A stretch of DNA of 25,097 bases from an uncultured Bacilli bacterium (GTDB lineage Bacteria; Bacillota_I; Bacilli_A; RF39; UBA660): NCBI GenBank assembly GCA_944372275.1, contig CALVYO010000005.1:1-25097 (forward strand), given 5' to 3'. The translations under genes were made by a program, and so were the position numbers. Position 1 is the stretch's first letter. Each line of letters begins with the position of its first letter. This document shows, piece after piece, positions 6,884-13,926 of this stretch. The notes beneath the pieces were generated by a model, which worked only from the letters and a program-made list of their open reading frames with translations, was not told the DNA's origin and did not search any database.

Positions 6884-7222
6884 ATGATTTATGAATTTAA
6901 ATTACAACCTAAATATTATAATTTCATATTAAAAGGAACTAAAAGAATCGAACTAAGATTATATGACGAAAAGAGGCAAAATATTAAATTAGGAGATACA
7001 ATAAAGTTTTTAAAAGAACCAGAGCTAAATGAATTTTTTGATGCCAAAGTTATTGGCTTAATAAGATATAATTCATTTGAAGAATTAATTAATGATTTTG
7101 ATATTAATATTTTAGCTGATATTTCAGTTTCAAAAAAAGAACTTATTAATGAATTAAATAAATTTTATACAAAAGATGATCAAAAAAAATATGGAGTTTT
7201 TGGTATTAGAATTTCTAAATGA
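6884..7222 (+). CDS. ASCH domain protein
   Basis: A 112-residue protein with the ASCH fold pattern: FKLQPKYYNFILKGTKRIEL, RLYDEKRQNIKLGDTIKF, and at the end KYGVFGIRI. The KGTKRIELR and LGDTIKF segments correspond to the conserved Lys/Glu-containing cleft of the family. ASCH proteins are thought to bind RNA or modified nucleosides; some bacterial members hydrolyse N4-acetylcytidine. Substrate here is unknown. AAAAGGAGAAAAAA before the ATG is the ribosome site, 12 bases after the flavodoxin stop, so the two are probably cotranscribed. Confidence 0.82.
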   Translation: MIYEFKLQPKYYNFILKGTKRIELRLYDEKRQNIKLGDTIKFLKEPELNEFFDAKVIGLIRYNSFEELINDFDINILADISVSKKELINELNKFYTKDDQKKYGVFGIRISK

Positions 7223-7294
7223 AATAGATAAAAATTTCTATATTTAAAATTGAATAATTTATATCAAAAGTAATAAAATAATAATGGTGAGAAA

Positions 7295-7750
7295 TTGAAA
7301 ATTAATTTTAAATCATTATTATTATGTATCATTATTACTTTTTTTATTGGAAGTTTTTTTTCTTTTTTTATAAACAGTGATTCTTATGTTGAATTAAATA
7401 AAATAGTTGATATACCTAATTATGTTTTTCCAATCGTTTGGAGTATTTTATATTTATTAATGGCATTATCTTTATATATTGTTTATGAAAGTTATGGTTA
7501 TAATAAAAAAGATGCAATAAAAATTTATTTTTTACAATTATTAATAAATTCTTTATGGACTTTAATATTTTTTGGATTTAAATTATATATGTTTGGTTTT
7601 ATTTGGATATTATTATTAATTGTTTTAGTGTCTATTATGATTATTAAATTTTATAAAATAAATAAAATAGCAGGTTTACTAAATATTTCTTATTTATTTT
7701 GGTTAATATTTGCTAGTATTTTGAATTTATCAGTAGTTATTTTAAATTAG
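7295..7750 (+). CDS. tspO: TspO/MBR family membrane protein
   Basis: A 151-residue protein with five hydrophobic segments, the hallmark of TspO, a family that binds tetrapyrroles and steroids. The family markers are present: IPNYVFPIVWSILYLLMALS (compare P-W-FGPVWT-LY-LMG-A), YFLQLLINSLWTLIFFG (compare Q-LN--W--IFF) and SYLFWLIFASILNLSVVILN (compare PYL-W--FA--LN). The start is TTG (7295), placed after GGTGAGAAA; the ATG at 7282 in another frame stops after four codons. Residues 1-30 are hydrophobic as expected for the first helix. Confidence 0.88.
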   Translation: MKINFKSLLLCIIITFFIGSFFSFFINSDSYVELNKIVDIPNYVFPIVWSILYLLMALSLYIVYESYGYNKKDAIKIYFLQLLINSLWTLIFFGFKLYMFGFIWILLLIVLVSIMIIKFYKINKIAGLLNISYLFWLIFASILNLSVVILN

Positions 7751-7826
7751 AAATTATTGTAAATTATAATTAATTATGTTTAGCAAATACTATAAGTGTA
7801 GTCTATGTTAGAAAAGGAGATGTCTG

Positions 7827-8789
7827 ATGTTTAAAAAAGCATTTCTTTTCCTTCTTCTATTTATTCCTTCAATTGCTTTAGCATATTCAGACTACATTTA
7901 TGTTGGGGGCGAAAACATCGGTATTGAATTAAAAGCAGATGGTGTTTTAATAGTTGGTTTTTACAAAGTAAATGATAGTTATATTGCTAGTGATGCTGGA
8001 TTACAAATCGGTGATAGAATAACTGCTATAAATAACCAAAATATAAATTCTATCTATGATTTAACTAATCAAATAAAATTAAGTAATGGCAATATAAATG
8101 TTACTTATGTAAGGGATAATCAAATTAAAACAACTACTTTAAATTTACCAAAAGAAAATGATACTTATAAAACAGGCATCTATGTTAAAGATAGTATTAC
8201 TGGTATTGGTACTTTAACTTATATTGATCCCAATACAAAATTATTTGGGGCGTTAGGCCACGAGATAATCGATAGTAGAACGGGTAATATATTTAGTATA
8301 TCAGGTGGGAGTATCTATGAATCTACTGTTACTGATATAGAACCAAGTTCTAATGGAACGCCAGGCGAAAAGAATGCTCAAATAAATACGGAAAATATTA
8401 ATGGTACGATATTTGAAAATACTATCAAAGGTATTTTTGGTAATTATACTGATGAAATAAGTGATTCTAAACTTTATAAAGTTGCTCAACCTAATGAAAT
8501 AAAAAAAGGTAAGGCTAAAATATTAACAGTTTTAGAAGATGATGTCGTGAAAGAATATGAAATTGAAATTACTAAAATAAGTGAAAATCAAGATACTAAA
8601 AATATATCTTTTAAAATAACTGATGAAGAATTGCTTAAAAAAACAAACGGTATTGTTCAGGGGATGAGTGGTTCACCTATTATTCAAGATGACTACATAA
8701 TAGGTGCGGTTACCCATGTCGTTGTCGATAATCCACATAAAGGTTATGGAATATTTATTACTAGTATGTTAGAAGAAGGAGAAAACTAA
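7827..8789 (+). CDS. spoIVB: SpoIVB-type serine protease (family S55)
   Basis: In endospore formers SpoIVB is secreted from the forespore and triggers pro-sigma-K processing. The first 19 residues are a signal peptide (KKAFLFLLLFIPSIALA). A PDZ domain spans about 25-110 (ASDAGLQIGDRITAINNQNI). The S55 peptidase domain follows: GIGTLTYIDPNTKLFGALGH (His145 in GHEI), then GTPGEKN, and GMSGSPI around residue 281 with the nucleophilic Ser. The ending ThrHis-ValValValAsp-Asn-Pro, read THVVVDNPHKGYGIFI, is typical. At 320 residues it is shorter than the Bacillus subtilis protein (about 425), mainly in the N-terminal part. In Bacilli spoIVB lies near xseA/xseB (with recN and spo0A); here recN and spo0A are not next to it. 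ATG 7827 follows AAAAGGAGATGTCTG. Confidence 0.92.
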   Translation: MFKKAFLFLLLFIPSIALAYSDYIYVGGENIGIELKADGVLIVGFYKVNDSYIASDAGLQIGDRITAINNQNINSIYDLTNQIKLSNGNINVTYVRDNQIKTTTLNLPKENDTYKTGIYVKDSITGIGTLTYIDPNTKLFGALGHEIIDSRTGNIFSISGGSIYESTVTDIEPSSNGTPGEKNAQINTENINGTIFENTIKGIFGNYTDEISDSKLYKVAQPNEIKKGKAKILTVLEDDVVKEYEIEITKISENQDTKNISFKITDEELLKKTNGIVQGMSGSPIIQDDYIIGAVTHVVVDNPHKGYGIFITSMLEEGEN

Positions 8790-8809
8790 GAGGATGGTTC
8801 CTCTTTTTT
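8788..8809 (+). terminator. Rho-independent terminator after spoIVB
   Basis: Perfect 7-base stem AAGAGGA (8788-8794) with TCCTCTT (8799-8805), loop TGGT, then T to 8809. The left arm starts on the last two bases of the spoIVB stop codon. Confidence 0.78.
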
Positions 8810-8810
8810 G

Positions 8811-8836
8811 ATAAAAAAAAAGATTAAACTTTTTCT
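8811..8836 (-). terminator. Weak AT-only terminator for the 29-residue minus-strand gene
   Basis: On the minus strand AAAAAG (8829-8834 side), a short loop and CTTTTTTTTT (8813-8822 side) form an A/T hairpin ending in T. It is placed right after the stop codon of the small gene. Weak pairing; direction and function are inferred from position. Confidence 0.35.
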
Positions 8837-8837
8837 T

Positions 8838-8927
8838 TTAAATTAATACTAATGATGCTACTGTTGATATAACCATAATTGCCAACATAACAATAGCCAT
8901 TATTTTACCTATTTTTTCACTTTTCAA
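8838..8927 (-). CDS. 29-residue single-helix membrane peptide
   Basis: On the minus strand TTG (8927) is preceded by TAAGGTGAT with 6 bases spacing, one of the best ribosome sites in the window, and by TATAAT at 8950-8945. The peptide is KSEKIGKIMAIVMLAIMVIS then TVASLVLI: a short charged start and one hydrophobic helix. I do not recognise the family; small one-helix proteins of this shape (for example the DUF4044 type) are common in Firmicutes. It is the only gene between the convergent spoIVB and the divergent spoIIM. It is too short for most gene finders, but promoter, ribosome site, frame and terminator line up. Confidence 0.62.
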   Translation of the reverse strand: MKSEKIGKIMAIVMLAIMVISTVASLVLI

Positions 8928-8944
8928 TTTAATCACCTTAGTTA

Positions 8945-8950
8945 ATTATA
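8945..8950 (-). promoter_or_regulatory. -10 box of the minus-strand small gene
   Basis: Perfect TATAAT on the minus strand, 17 bases before the TTG start at 8927. No clear -35 box. The spacing matches that of the other promoters in this window. Confidence 0.42.
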
Positions 8951-9013
8951 CTATATTTTTTATAAAAAAGGAATATTTTTTGATAAATTTAATATTCTTA
9001 ATTAGGTGAAAAT

Positions 9014-9625
9014 ATGGACAAACTAAAAATAAAAGTAGATAAAAAATTATTTGTATTTTTATTAGTATTAATGATTATTGGTATATCAGTCGGTTCTATT
9101 TTGGTGACAATTTTAAATAGTTCTGATAAAAATTTAACAATCGAATATATAAATGAATTTACTAATAATATAAAAGACAATAAATTAGATTATTTATTTG
9201 CTTTAAAAAATAATTTGTTTTCTAACTTATCATATATCATATTAATATGGTTATTAGGAATATCGATAATTGGTTTACCGATTATGCTTATTATGTTTTT
9301 TAGTAAGTCATTTATTTTAGGATTTAGTATTGGGGCAGTATTAGAAACATATAAGGCAAAAGGAATATTATTTAGTTTAGTATATGTATTTCCGGGACAA
9401 GTTATCGATTTATTATTTTTATTACTATTAATGATGTATGCAATGAGTTTTTCATTTAAATTGATATATGCAATTTTTAAAAAGAAAAGTTTAGATTTTA
9501 AATTAGTTATGAATAGATATTTTAAAATATTTTTATTGGTTTTAATCGTCACATTATTGATGACTTTATATGATACATTTTTAATGCCTAAATTAATAAA
9601 ATTGATTATTCCATTTATTGTGTGA
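9014..9625 (+). CDS. spoIIM: Stage II sporulation protein M (SpoIIM) family protein
   Basis: SpoIIM is a membrane protein of the SpoIID-SpoIIM-SpoIIP complex that drives engulfment and septal peptidoglycan thinning in endospore formers. The 203-residue protein has the family outline: a first helix at about 13-32 (FVFLLVLMIIGISVGSIL), an extracytoplasmic loop, then three or more helices at about 75-185. Conserved stretches are FKNNL-like ALKNNLFSNLSYIILIWLLG, FSKSFILGFSIGAVLETY, and YVFPGQVIDLLFLLLL. Length fits the family (about 200-215). The ATG follows TTAGGTGAAAAT. It sits just upstream of mnmA with only a short gap. Confidence 0.85.
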   Translation: MDKLKIKVDKKLFVFLLVLMIIGISVGSILVTILNSSDKNLTIEYINEFTNNIKDNKLDYLFALKNNLFSNLSYIILIWLLGISIIGLPIMLIMFFSKSFILGFSIGAVLETYKAKGILFSLVYVFPGQVIDLLFLLLLMMYAMSFSFKLIYAIFKKKSLDFKLVMNRYFKIFLLVLIVTLLMTLYDTFLMPKLIKLIIPFIV

Positions 9626-9631
9626 TATAAT
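9623..9631 (+). promoter_or_regulatory. Extended -10 promoter for mnmA
   Basis: TGATATAAT (TATAAT at 9626-9631), whose first bases overlap the spoIIM stop codon. It ends 16 bases before ATG 9648. The -35 region lies inside spoIIM and shows no clear hexamer. Confidence 0.42.
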
Positions 9632-9647
9632 TAGTTAGGTGAATTTT

Positions 9648-10745
9648 ATGAAAGTTGTAGTTGGTATGTCAGGTGGAGTAGATAGTAGTGTTGCTGCTAT
9701 TTTACTAAAAGAACAAGGGTATGAAGTAATTGGATTATTTATGCGTAATTGGGATGCATCTTTAAATAATGATATATTAGGTAATCCGACTTTAAATAAT
9801 AATATCTGTCCGCAAGAACAAGATTATAATGATGCTTTGGAAATTTGTAAAAAAATTGGTATTCCATTACACCGAATCGATTTTGTTAAAGAATATTGGG
9901 ATTATGTTTTTACTTATTTTTTAGATGAGTTAAAAAAAGGAAGAACACCTAATCCTGATATAATGTGTAATAAATATATTAAATTTGATATGTTTGCTAA
10001 AGAGGCTATCAAATTAGGTGCTGATTATATAGCAACTGGCCATTATGCTAGAATGATAGATGGTAAATTATTAAGAGGGGTAGATAATAATAAAGATCAA
10101 ACTTATTTTTTATCCCAAGTATCAAAAGAACAATTAAAAAATGTTTTATTTCCAGTAGGTCATTTGAATAAAAAAGAGGTAAGAGAAATTGCTAATAAAT
10201 ATGATTTAATAACTGCTACTAAAAAAGATTCAACTGGTATTTGTTTTATTGGTGAAAGAAATATCACTAAGTTTTTAGAAAATTATTTACCTAATACTCC
10301 AGGTGACATTGTTAATATTGAAACTAAGGAAGTTATTGGTAAACATATTGGTTTAATGTATTATACGATTGGTCAAAGAAGAGGATTAAATATTGGTGGT
10401 TACGAAGATAGAATGTTTGTCGTTGGTAAAGATTTAAATAAAAATATTTTATATATATCTTTAGGTAATAGTGAATATTTATATAGTGATTCTTGTATAG
10501 TAACCGATATAAATTGGTTAGGGGATAAGAAAATTAATAAATGTACTGCTAAATTTAGGTATCGTCAACCTGATAATGATGTTGAATTGGAATTTTTTGA
10601 TGATTATATTTTAGTTAAATATCCTCAAAAAGTGAAATCTGTAACACCAGGTCAAGCGTGTGTATTTTATGATGGTGAACAATGCTTAGGTGGCGGAATT
10701 ATAAAAGAAGTAAGAAAAAACAATGAAAAGCTTTGGTATTTATAA
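9648..10745 (+). CDS. mnmA: tRNA-specific 2-thiouridylase MnmA
   Basis: MnmA adds sulfur to U34 of tRNA-Lys, tRNA-Glu and tRNA-Gln using ATP and a persulfide relay. The PP-loop SGGVDSS is at residues 8-14. The two catalytic cysteines are C107 in DIMCNKYIKF and C199 in STGICFIGER. Other family text includes ATGHYAR, DNNKDQTYFLSQ, PNTPGDIV, TIGQRRGLNIGG and VTPGQACVFYDGEQCLGGG. The start is ATG 9648, after TTAGGTGAATTTT; a GTG at 9639 in frame lies within the ribosome site and is not used. At 365 residues the length is normal. The 3-prime end overlaps the convergent gene by 6 bases and forms half of a shared terminator hairpin. Confidence 0.96.
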   Translation: MKVVVGMSGGVDSSVAAILLKEQGYEVIGLFMRNWDASLNNDILGNPTLNNNICPQEQDYNDALEICKKIGIPLHRIDFVKEYWDYVFTYFLDELKKGRTPNPDIMCNKYIKFDMFAKEAIKLGADYIATGHYARMIDGKLLRGVDNNKDQTYFLSQVSKEQLKNVLFPVGHLNKKEVREIANKYDLITATKKDSTGICFIGERNITKFLENYLPNTPGDIVNIETKEVIGKHIGLMYYTIGQRRGLNIGGYEDRMFVVGKDLNKNILYISLGNSEYLYSDSCIVTDINWLGDKKINKCTAKFRYRQPDNDVELEFFDDYILVKYPQKVKSVTPGQACVFYDGEQCLGGGIIKEVRKNNEKLWYL

Positions 10746-10771
10746 AGTTTTTTTCATTGTTTTTATTTTTT
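10716..10771. terminator. Bidirectional terminator shared by mnmA and the convergent gene
   Basis: Perfect 14-base inverted repeat: AAAAACAATGAAAA (10716-10729) with TTTTCATTGTTTTT (10751-10764); CTTT (10731-10734) and AAAG (10744-10747) can extend it inward. On the plus strand it is followed by T-rich sequence to 10771, and on the minus strand by a run of T opposite 10720-10715. Both stop codons lie in the loop, so the last codons of both genes build the stem. Confidence 0.72.
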
Positions 10772-11486
10772 CTTCTTCAACAGATAACAACGATTCTTTT
10801 AAATAGCGATATTCATTAATTTCTTGTCTTATTTTTTTATTAGTTTCACTTTTAATGTTCTTTTTTTTGGATACTTTTTTTATATTATTATATTTTTTTT
10901 CATCTTTTTTTAAATCGATTTTATAATATTGAATAGCTGTAGAAATTTGCAAAATATTTGTTAAACCTATTAAAAAAATAGGTATTTTAACTGCATTTTT
11001 CAAATACGTATAACATAACAAAATATATAAAATAGTAGTTTTGAATTTTCCTAATAAAGTTGACTTAGGATTATTATTTTTTAAATATGATTTTGTATTT
11101 ATATAGCCAATTATAAATTCTAAAATTATAGTTGAAATTATCATTAAAGGATTAGTTAATAATATAGGAATCGAAATACCTACTGCAAATAGTTTATCAC
11201 TTATTGCATCCAATTTTTGACCATATTTACTAGTGGTGTGCCATTTTCTCGCTAAAAAGCCATCAAAGCAATCGGTTAAGCCTAATATAGTTGCTATAAT
11301 TGTTGCACCTATAAAATTACCAAACATAAAAGCAGGTAAAATGATGATTGGTGCTAATATTCTTGATTTAGTTAATATATTAGGAATCACAAATTTTAAT
11401 TTTTGTTTTTTATTTTTTGCTTGGTTAATTTTATTTTGAAATTCTTTTTTATCTTTTTTAAATTCATTTATAGCAGTTGTTATCAT
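10740..11486 (-). CDS. CDP-alcohol phosphatidyltransferase family protein
   Basis: Integral membrane enzyme that transfers a phosphatidyl or phospho-alcohol group from a CDP donor. The family motif D-G-x2-A-R-x8-G-x3-D-x3-D is intact around residues 72-98 (CFDGFLARKWHTTSKYG, then QKLDAISDK). The phrase IPNILTKSRILAPIIILPAF is the usual first helix and resembles PgsA. It is longer than PgsA (248 residues against about 190): a charged N-terminal piece of about 33 residues and a very Lys/Glu-rich tail of about 65 residues are added. Head-group specificity cannot be read, so phosphatidylglycerophosphate synthase is possible but not claimed. GGAGATAAAT precedes the ATG on the minus strand. It is the only long minus-strand gene in the window. 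Confidence 0.85.
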   Translation of the reverse strand: MITTAINEFKKDKKEFQNKINQAKNKKQKLKFVIPNILTKSRILAPIIILPAFMFGNFIGATIIATILGLTDCFDGFLARKWHTTSKYGQKLDAISDKLFAVGISIPILLTNPLMIISTIILEFIIGYINTKSYLKNNNPKSTLLGKFKTTILYILLCYTYLKNAVKIPIFLIGLTNILQISTAIQYYKIDLKKDEKKYNNIKKVSKKKNIKSETNKKIRQEINEYRYLKESLLSVEEEKIKTMKKTL

Positions 11487-11504
11487 ATTTATCTCCTTTT
11501 TTAT

Positions 11505-11513
11505 ATTCTATCA
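11505..11513 (-). promoter_or_regulatory. Extended -10 promoter of the CDP-alcohol transferase gene
   Basis: On the minus strand TGATAGAAT ends 18 bases before the ATG at 11486, the same spacing as the other likely promoters here. No convincing -35 box. Confidence 0.42.
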
Positions 11514-11533
11514 TATTTTTATGTTATTTTGTA

Positions 11534-11539
11534 TATAAT
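11534..11539 (+). promoter_or_regulatory. Possible -10 box of a short untranslated transcript
   Basis: TATAAT on the plus strand with no gene directly behind it. A start about 7 bases on would give a transcript that ends at the hairpin 11564-11594. No clear -35 box. Confidence 0.28.
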
Positions 11540-11541
11540 TT

Positions 11542-11562
11542 AATGTATCTATATGATACATT
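11542..11562. promoter_or_regulatory. Palindrome, operator-like
   Basis: Perfect inverted repeat AATGTATC (11542-11549) and GATACATT (11555-11562) around TATAT. It lies between the divergent CDP-alcohol transferase and glucosaminidase genes and directly before a terminator-like hairpin. It could be a repressor site or an RNA hairpin. Confidence 0.4.
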
Positions 11563-11563
11563 T

Positions 11564-11594
11564 AGAAAGCTCGTAGGATTACGGCTTTCTTTTA
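11564..11594 (+). terminator. Orphan terminator-like hairpin in the divergent gap
   Basis: AGAAAGC (11564-11570) pairs with GCTTTCT (11584-11590); inside, CGTA (11572-11575) pairs with TACG (11580-11583) around GGAT, with one bulged T at 11571. T-rich sequence follows. It is much more GC-rich than its surroundings. No coding gene on the plus strand ends nearby, so it may end a short RNA started near 11546. Confidence 0.55.
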
Positions 11595-11648
11595 TTATGT
11601 AAAAATGTGGTAAATGATATTTTTTAGTATACAAAATATGTCGAAAAA

Positions 11649-11657
11649 TGTTATAAT
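11649..11657 (+). promoter_or_regulatory. Extended -10 promoter of the glucosaminidase gene
   Basis: TGTTATAAT (TATAAT at 11652-11657) ends 16 bases before ATG 11674; the ribosome site AAGGTGAT starts 5 bases after the box. The same TGTTATAATTAT string appears before the phosphonate operon at 15412. Confidence 0.5.
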
Positions 11658-11673
11658 TATGTAAGGTGATGAT

Positions 11674-13917
11674 ATGAAACGGCTAATTTGCTTATTAATT
11701 CTAATAGGTGTTGTATTATCAATTTTCCCATTTATGATTGCTGCTACGAATGTTTATGGCATTGTTGAAACTGAAAATAATTTGGGAGTACGTGTAAGAA
11801 GTGGAGCGGGAACTAATTTTAGTGTTATTGGAACTGGCTTTGGTGAAGGTGAAGTGGTTAAAATATTAGATGAAGTAGCAACTCAAGATAGTTCTACAGG
11901 TTGTGCAACTGGAAAGTGGTATAAAATAGAATATAATCAAGAAAGTTATACTGAAGGTTATGTTTGTACTAGTTATATTGAAAAACGTGAAAGTACACCT
12001 GTTACAGAGTATTTAAAAGGTAAAATTAAATCTTCAATTGGTGTTATTGTAAGAAAGGGCGCTAGTACAAGTTATAGTTCTATCAGTGATGGACTAGCGA
12101 ATGGTAGGGTAGTAACAATATTAGATACTGTCAATTCGGCTAATAGTAAAGATACTTGCGGAAGTAAAAAATGGTATAAAATATCTTATGCTGATAGTGA
12201 TACTGGATATGGTTATGTTTGTACAACATATGTTGAATTAGTTGAAAGTACTGTTGATCCTAATTATGATTATGAAAAAGAATTAGCAAAATTTCCAGAA
12301 AGTTATCAAAAATATTTAAAAAAATTACATGAAGATCATCCATCTTGGAAATTTTATGCAATAGATACTAATTTAAAATTTGATAGTGTAGTAAAAGCAC
12401 AGGCAACTGGTTCTAAAAGTTTAATTTGGACAAGTAATGAAGGTTGGCGTTCAACAAAAGAAGGTGCTTATAATTGGCGAACTGATACTTGGAAAGGATA
12501 TGATGGTGCATCATGGAAAGCAGCAAGTGAAGGCATAGTTGCTCATTATTTAGATCCTAGAAATTTTTTAAATGAAACTAGAATATTTATGTTTGAGGAT
12601 TTAACTTATCATGATTATCAAAATGAATCTGGTGTTCAATCAGTTTTGAACGGGACATTTATGTCTGGAACATTTAGTTATAATGGAGGAAATAAAAGAT
12701 ATTCAACTACATTTGTTGAAGCAGGCCAATATTCGGGCGTTAGTCCTTATGTTTTGGCAGCCAGAGTAAAACAAGAAGTTGTTATTAGTGGTGGTAAAGC
12801 AAGTGGTAGTGCGTCTGGAAAAGAAGATGGATATAAAGGATATTATAATTTCTTTAATGTTAATGCGTATGCGGCTAATGGTAATGATGCAGTTATTAAT
12901 GGTTTAATTTATGCTAAAAAAAGAGGATGGAATAATCCATATATTTCAATTTTGGAAGGATCAGTTCATTTAGGAGATAATTATATATTAAGTGGTCAAC
13001 AAACTTTATATTTTCAAAGATTTAATGTTAATCCTGCATCAGATAGTACAATTAATACTCATCAATATATGACTAACATTCAAGCGCCATATTCTGAATC
13101 TTCTACAACTTATTCGGCATATGTCAAAAATGGTGATATTGATGAAGCAATAGTATTTTATATTCCAATTTATGATAATATGAAAGAAACTAATTATGCT
13201 CAACCAAATAAAGGAAATCCTAATAATTGGTTATCTAGTTTAAAAATAGATGGTAAATCTGTTACAGGTTTTGATGGTGAAATAACTTCATACGATTACA
13301 ATACTAAAAATAGTAGTATTAAAATTACAACAACTACTGTAAATAGTAAGGCTAAGGTTAGTGGTAATGGAACAATTAATTTAAATGATGGAATGAATAA
13401 ATTGAATGTTGTTGTTACTGCTGAAAATGGTGATAAAAGAACTTATGTATTAAATGTTAATAAAATTACTGAAGAAATTATTAATCCTACAACAATAGAT
13501 GAAGTAATTGATCAATTAAGCGTTAAAGTAAATGGAAATATAATGAGTGGTATCGAAATAGGAACAACTTATAATTCATTTAAAGATAAAATTTATAAAT
13601 ATAATAATCAAGCAACTGTAACATTAAGTGATGCAGATGGTAAAGTTAAAACAACTACATTTGCAACAGGTGATAAATTAACTATTACTATTGGAGAAGA
13701 AACTAAAACTTATGAAATATTAATTCTTGGTGATTTAGATGGCTCTGGAGACGTTACATTATCAGATTTATTAGAAGTTCAAAAATTGATATTAGAAAAA
13801 TCTAATTTATCTGGTATTTATTTAAAAGCAGGAGATATAAATAAGGATGGTAAAATAGATTTACACGATTTATTATATATCCAAAAACATATTTTAGGAG
13901 ATAAAATTAAACAATAG
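11674..13917 (+). CDS. Secreted glucosaminidase with SH3 domains and C-terminal dockerin
   Basis: A 747-residue secreted cell-wall hydrolase. The N-terminal hydrophobic stretch (about 2-24) is a signal peptide. Two bacterial SH3 domains follow (about 27-105 and 112-190; both have VR-GA-T-YS/FS-I and end in GYVCT-Y). The catalytic domain spans about 205-500 and resembles endo-beta-N-acetylglucosaminidases of the LytD/LytB type; Glu368 in VKQEV is the probable acid. Then comes a cadherin-like beta-sandwich (about 515-600, ending KRTYVLNV). The C-terminus (about 686-747) is a type I dockerin: two calcium-binding repeats, DLDGSGDVTLSD from residue 687 and DINKDGKIDLHD from 721, each followed by a helix (LLEVQKLIL, LLYIQKHIL). 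The next gene, 9 bases on, encodes a cohesin protein, its likely binding partner. Confidence 0.87.
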   Translation: MKRLICLLILIGVVLSIFPFMIAATNVYGIVETENNLGVRVRSGAGTNFSVIGTGFGEGEVVKILDEVATQDSSTGCATGKWYKIEYNQESYTEGYVCTSYIEKRESTPVTEYLKGKIKSSIGVIVRKGASTSYSSISDGLANGRVVTILDTVNSANSKDTCGSKKWYKISYADSDTGYGYVCTTYVELVESTVDPNYDYEKELAKFPESYQKYLKKLHEDHPSWKFYAIDTNLKFDSVVKAQATGSKSLIWTSNEGWRSTKEGAYNWRTDTWKGYDGASWKAASEGIVAHYLDPRNFLNETRIFMFEDLTYHDYQNESGVQSVLNGTFMSGTFSYNGGNKRYSTTFVEAGQYSGVSPYVLAARVKQEVVISGGKASGSASGKEDGYKGYYNFFNVNAYAANGNDAVINGLIYAKKRGWNNPYISILEGSVHLGDNYILSGQQTLYFQRFNVNPASDSTINTHQYMTNIQAPYSESSTTYSAYVKNGDIDEAIVFYIPIYDNMKETNYAQPNKGNPNNWLSSLKIDGKSVTGFDGEITSYDYNTKNSSIKITTTTVNSKAKVSGNGTINLNDGMNKLNVVVTAENGDKRTYVLNVNKITEEIINPTTIDEVIDQLSVKVNGNIMSGIEIGTTYNSFKDKIYKYNNQATVTLSDADGKVKTTTFATGDKLTITIGEETKTYEILILGDLDGSGDVTLSDLLEVQKLILEKSNLSGIYLKAGDINKDGKIDLHDLLYIQKHILGDKIKQ

Positions 13918-13926
13918 GAGGTATAA

